Below, piece after piece: positions 60,680 through 64,000 of a stretch of DNA of 64,000 bases. The translations under genes were made by a program, and so were the position numbers. The notes under the pieces were generated by a model that was not told where the DNA came from, searched no databases, and saw nothing but the letters and a program-made list of their open reading frames with translations. This DNA is from Limosilactobacillus pulli (GTDB taxonomy: Bacteria > Bacillota > Bacilli > Lactobacillales > Lactobacillaceae), in NCBI RefSeq assembly GCF_947381555.1, contig NZ_CANCWQ010000002.1, forward strand, positions 62,001 through 126,000. Reading direction: 5' to 3'. Each line of letters begins with the position of its first letter. The first letter of the stretch is position 1.

Positions 60680-62119
60680 TTATAGATTTGGATCCATTTT
60701 AAAGGTTAGCTTGGACAGTTCTGCTCCCTTGGTCAGCAGATCAAACAGGTGTTGGCGGGCACGATCGTTGAAGTGCTTAGCAATATCATGGTTCTGCGAG
60801 GTCAGATAGCTGGTTAGACGCTGGCCTTCCAACATACCGACTTGATCGTCAATAGCTTTGATTTTGCGCCTTGCCCAGGCCTGCAGCTCATTTTGATAGT
60901 TCAGGTTGTCTTTGGCAAATTCAGCATAATGGCTCTCAACTACGCTTGCCAGTGCTTCATTTAACCAATAGGCACTGCTTAGATCCATCTTGGCTGGAAA
61001 CTCGCGGTATGAGGCATCGGTATCATTGACATTGGCAAAGAAAGGAACGTAGGCACAAAACGTCGGGACGCCAAATTCGACCCATTGAATGCACTGGGCA
61101 CCACCATAGGAGTCATTGCGGGCTTGCAGAATATGCGACTGCGCCGTTCGCGAAAGTGCGATGGAACGATAGCGCCGGCGCTGTTCTGGCGTACCGCTGC
61201 CCAGTGGATCATAAGGCGTTTCGTTATAGTGCGATTTTAAGACGTATTGAATGTCTTCAACGCTGATTTTATGATCGGGCTTGCGAATAAACGGCATATC
61301 GGCTGACTCAGGCGTTTGATCCTCGGTTAGGCTGGGACTTAGATAACGCTGTGCGAACCAGACGCGCGGCGTGTTGTAATGATGATCCTGCTTGGTATTG
61401 GTACCAAAGATATGACGAAAGTTCCAACGCTCATCGTCAGGATTCAGGTGATTATTCTTAACAAACAGCCGGATACCATCTGCCCAGGCAAAATTTTTAT
61501 CATCACCAAAGTCAATATCTTCAATGGCAATCTGGTTGGCCGCCACGGCATAACAGTCATCAGGGATGCGGACGGCAACCCAATAGTGCCCCGTGGCGAT
61601 TTCCATGTACCAAACCTCATTTTGATCGATAAACTGGATACCGTTGCCTTCAGCCGCACCATATTTGGTAATTAGGCGACCTAGATATTCAACGCCTTCC
61701 CTAGCTGAATGGATATAGGGCAGCACCAGTGTCGTCAGTGAGTCTTCGGCCAGACCGTTTTTGACGTATGGATCATAGGCCAGTACTTTGGGATTGGCAT
61801 AGACGGATTCCGTAGCACTTTCACCGACACCAGCCTCGTTAAAGCCGTCCTCTTCGTTTGGACCCTGGGTTTGATCAACGCTTGGTGTAGATGTGTAGCG
61901 CATACCGTCAGCTGGCAGTGGCACGGTTAATTGATTATAGGCCGAGACGTAGGTTGCGTGACGATCTTTAACGGCAGGCTGCACCAAAAAGCGCTTGGGC
62001 TCGATTGCCTTGACACGATCCTCGTTGCGCGAGATAAAAGTTGAGCCGTCAGTTGAAGCATGTTTGCCGACCATCATCGACGTGCAGGCTGATTTCTTGA
62101 AACGATTCCATGGAGACAT
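60680..62119 (-). CDS. pepD: C69-family dipeptidase
   Basis: Ntn-hydrolase dipeptidase of 479 residues from the ATG at 62119. This start was chosen because a -10 TATAAT lies across the upstream in-frame ATG (62155) and AAAGG is at a suitable distance. The N-terminal ACTSMMVGKHASTDGSTFIS carries the probable nucleophile Cys; RNEDR follows, as in Lactobacillus PepD. Broad dipeptidase activity expected. Several paralogues per genome are usual, so the symbol is at family level. Confidence 0.88.
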   Translation of the reverse strand: MSPWNRFKKSACTSMMVGKHASTDGSTFISRNEDRVKAIEPKRFLVQPAVKDRHATYVSAYNQLTVPLPADGMRYTSTPSVDQTQGPNEEDGFNEAGVGESATESVYANPKVLAYDPYVKNGLAEDSLTTLVLPYIHSAREGVEYLGRLITKYGAAEGNGIQFIDQNEVWYMEIATGHYWVAVRIPDDCYAVAANQIAIEDIDFGDDKNFAWADGIRLFVKNNHLNPDDERWNFRHIFGTNTKQDHHYNTPRVWFAQRYLSPSLTEDQTPESADMPFIRKPDHKISVEDIQYVLKSHYNETPYDPLGSGTPEQRRRYRSIALSRTAQSHILQARNDSYGGAQCIQWVEFGVPTFCAYVPFFANVNDTDASYREFPAKMDLSSAYWLNEALASVVESHYAEFAKDNLNYQNELQAWARRKIKAIDDQVGMLEGQRLTSYLTSQNHDIAKHFNDRARQHLFDLLTKGAELSKLTFKMDPNL

Positions 62120-62146
62120 TTGCTCTTTGACCTTTCTAATATGAAT

Positions 62147-62176
62147 TTCCCCCATTATAGCGCGTTTGACCTAGAA
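62147..62176 (-). promoter_or_regulatory. pepD promoter
   Basis: On the minus strand a TATAAT -10 lies across the upstream in-frame ATG, about 30 bases before the chosen start; TTATCG 18 bases further upstream is a moderate -35. Confidence 0.55.
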
Positions 62177-62242
62177 ACGATAAATTATCCAGCTTGCCAT
62201 TTAAACGGCTGAAAAAAGCGCTTAACAGGGCTGTAAAATAAT

Positions 62243-62277
62243 AAAAAGCTGTCTGGCTAAATACCAAACAGCTTTTT
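62243..62277 (-). terminator. thrS terminator
   Basis: AAAAAGCTGT-TGG and CCA-ACAGCTTTTT form a 13-bp stem with one mismatch, next to the thrS stop. Confidence 0.85.
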
Positions 62278-62279
62278 GA

Positions 62280-64000
62280 TTAGTCTTCGCGCGAGTAGGT
62301 TGCAATATCGTGCAGAATCTCATCCATAAAGGCATCTACGGTCATACCGTTTTGATCCTTTTCACCGTACTTACGAACGGAAACCGAGTTGTTGGCCTGT
62401 TCATCATCACCGACAACCAGCGTGTATGGAACTTTTTGCGTTTGGGCTTCACGAATCTTGTAGCCCATCTTTTCGTTCCGGTGATCAACCTTAACCCGAA
62501 TCTGAGCTGCCTTGAACTTCTTGGCCAGTTCATCAGCGTAGTCGCCATGCTTGTCATCGGAAACTGGGATAATAACGACTTGTTCAGGTGACAGCCAGGT
62601 TGGGAAGGCACCCTTGTAGATTTCCGTCAGGTAAGCAACGAAGCGTTCCATCGTGCCGACAACCCCACGGTGAATCATAACTGGACGGTGCTGCTTGCCG
62701 TCTTCACCAACATAGTGCAGATCGAACTTTTCAGGCAGCATGAAGTCCAGTTGAATCGTAGACATCGTTTCTTCGTTGCCCAGGGCCGTCTTGGTTTGGA
62801 TATCCAGCTTTGGACCGTAGAAGGCAGCTTCACCTTCAGCTTCATAGTATTCCAGACCCAGTGAGTCCATAGCAGCCTTCAGCATGGATTGCGAACGTTC
62901 CCACATTTCGTCGTTGGCAAAGTACTTTTCCGTGTTCTTAGGGTCACGGTATGAAAGACGGAACGTGTAGTCAGTAATGTCAAAGTCCTTGTAAACGTCC
63001 ATAATCAGCTTCAAAATCTTGGCAAATTCGTCTTGGATCTGGTCCAGAGCAACGAACGTGTGGCCATCGTTAAGCGTCATTTCACGAACCCGTTGCAGAC
63101 CAGAAAGCGCGCCGGACTTTTCGTAACGGTGCATCATTCCAAGTTCGGCAATCCGCAATGGCAATTCACGGTAGGAACGAATGTGGTGCTTGTAGACTTG
63201 AATGTGACTTGGACAGTTCATTGGCCGCAGTTCGAGCATTTCGCCGTCACCCATGTCCATTGGTGGGAACATGTCTTCGCGGTAGTGAGCCCAGTGACCA
63301 GAAGTCTTGTAGGCATCCAGGTTCATCAAAACCGGCGTGTAGACGTGTTCATAGCCATCAGCCAGTTCCTTGTCGATCACATAGCATTCAATCGTCCGGC
63401 GAATCGTGGCACCCTTTGGCATCCAGTATGGCAGACCGGCACCAACCTTAGGATCAACAAAGAACAGATCCAACTGGTTACCGATGACACGGTGGTCGCG
63501 TTCCTTGGCTTCTTGACGAGCCTTCAGATCGGCTTCCAGATCGTCTTTCTTGTAAAAGGCCGTCCCATAGATCCGCTGCAGCATTGGGTTGGATGACATG
63601 CCTTTCCAGTAGGCACCGGCAACGCTGAGCAGCTTGTAGTTCTTGACCAGGTTGGCGTAAACCAGAATTGGAGCACTGGCAACAGCCATTACACCATCCA
63701 GATCATACATGGCAACCTTGCCGTCCTTAGCGTTTTCGTTGATCAGTTCAGTTGAGAATGGATCGTCCTTGACGCTAGCCAGGGCATCATCTACGCTGAC
63801 CTCTTTGAACTCAACCTTGGCTTCTGACTTGGCAATAGACTTGATGGCTGCTTCTAATTGTGGCAGTTCGTCAGCAGAAACCTGCTGTTCATCTTTGTCA
63901 GAGTCAACGTAGAAGCCGTCTTCTTCGACCGCATCGGCACCTAGATGAATGCCGGCAAATTCTTTTTGCAGTGCAGCCTTCAGCATCAGAGCGGATAATT
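62280..64000 (-). CDS. thrS: Threonyl-tRNA synthetase, 5' end outside window
   Basis: Class II synthetase charging tRNA-Thr. The open frame continues to the window edge; reading upstream of the Met at 63986 adds LSAL and more, so the N-terminal TGS domain (about 60-70 residues) is missing. Present are the editing domain (from EEDGFYVD), motif 2 (RYEKSGALSGLQRVREMT), the zinc ligands Cys in RPMNCPSH, His in NDGHTF and His in MIHRGVVG, and the anticodon domain (VVIIPVSDDKHGDYA). A T-box leader may lie upstream but cannot be seen. Confidence 0.97.
   Translation of the reverse strand, partial: LSALMLKAALQKEFAGIHLGADAVEEDGFYVDSDKDEQQVSADELPQLEAAIKSIAKSEAKVEFKEVSVDDALASVKDDPFSTELINENAKDGKVAMYDLDGVMAVASAPILVYANLVKNYKLLSVAGAYWKGMSSNPMLQRIYGTAFYKKDDLEADLKARQEAKERDHRVIGNQLDLFFVDPKVGAGLPYWMPKGATIRRTIECYVIDKELADGYEHVYTPVLMNLDAYKTSGHWAHYREDMFPPMDMGDGEMLELRPMNCPSHIQVYKHHIRSYRELPLRIAELGMMHRYEKSGALSGLQRVREMTLNDGHTFVALDQIQDEFAKILKLIMDVYKDFDITDYTFRLSYRDPKNTEKYFANDEMWERSQSMLKAAMDSLGLEYYEAEGEAAFYGPKLDIQTKTALGNEETMSTIQLDFMLPEKFDLHYVGEDGKQHRPVMIHRGVVGTMERFVAYLTEIYKGAFPTWLSPEQVVIIPVSDDKHGDYADELAKKFKAAQIRVKVDHRNEKMGYKIREAQTQKVPYTLVVGDDEQANNSVSVRKYGEKDQNGMTVDAFMDEILHDIATYSRED

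Noticed and set aside
1..64000. Prophage, CRISPR array, rRNA operon or intact insertion sequence
   Set aside because: No repeats with regular spacing, integrase, transposase or rRNA sequence was seen.

Overview
The window is a 64 kb piece of a low-to-middle G+C Gram-positive chromosome centred on the replication origin. Gene content (rpmH-rnpA-yidC-khpB-mnmE-mnmG on one side of the origin, dnaA-dnaN-yaaA-recF-gyrB-gyrA on the other, WalRKHIJ-HtrA-RlmH, ClpL, PepC, a C69 dipeptidase, RexAB-type AddAB, a D-Asp-ligase-like ATP-grasp protein) points to Lactobacillaceae. Base composition, which looks mid-40s % G+C by eye, and the arginine genes fit a heterofermentative Limosilactobacillus-like species. 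The genus is an inference; no rRNA or marker comparison was possible.

Layout. (a) 1-20.6 kb, mixed strands: the 5' part of an ornithine carbamoyltransferase gene (cut by the window edge) diverges from an orphan YcbB/GlnL-type response regulator across a region with two CcpA-type cre matches; then addB-addA, a 130-bp inverted-repeat-bounded remnant, cardiolipin synthase, an unannotated 44-codon membrane protein, clpL, a small DNA-binding protein with a palindromic operator, argG-argH, and a large MdoB/LtaS-like phosphoglycerol transferase. (b) 20.7-29.1 kb, minus strand: rrf2-type regulator, rlmH, htrA and the complete wal operon, with a cluster of perfect DnaA boxes between rlmH and htrA. (c) 29.1-36.7 kb: two identical tRNA-Lys(CUU) genes, a zinc-ribbon protein and an MFS transporter, then dnaB, rplI, gdpP and rpsR-ssb-rpsF. 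(d) 36.8-46.0 kb: gyrA, gyrB, recF, yaaA, dnaN, dnaA and a bipartite oriC. (e) 46.0-51.98 kb, plus strand: rpmH, rnpA, yidC, khpB, mnmE, mnmG. (f) 52.0-58.5 kb: a peptidoglycan side-chain module (ATP-grasp D-aspartate-ligase-like protein, asparagine-synthase-like amidotransferase, two tandem murE paralogues). (g) 58.6-64 kb: lepB, pepC, pepD and most of thrS.

How the parts fit. Gene direction flips at about 45.6-46.1 kb, so most genes near the origin are transcribed with replication. The most unusual signals are: the dnaN-side terminator hairpin, whose nine-base loop is exactly a DnaA box; a second DnaA-box cluster about 24 kb from oriC; the tandem murE pair embedded with probable D-Asp crossbridge genes; an AddB lacking both its P-loop and its iron-sulfur cysteines; an SSB with an internal second tip-like motif; and the clpL-adjacent small regulator with a perfect operator over its own promoter. 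No prophage, intact insertion sequence, CRISPR array or rRNA operon is visible.
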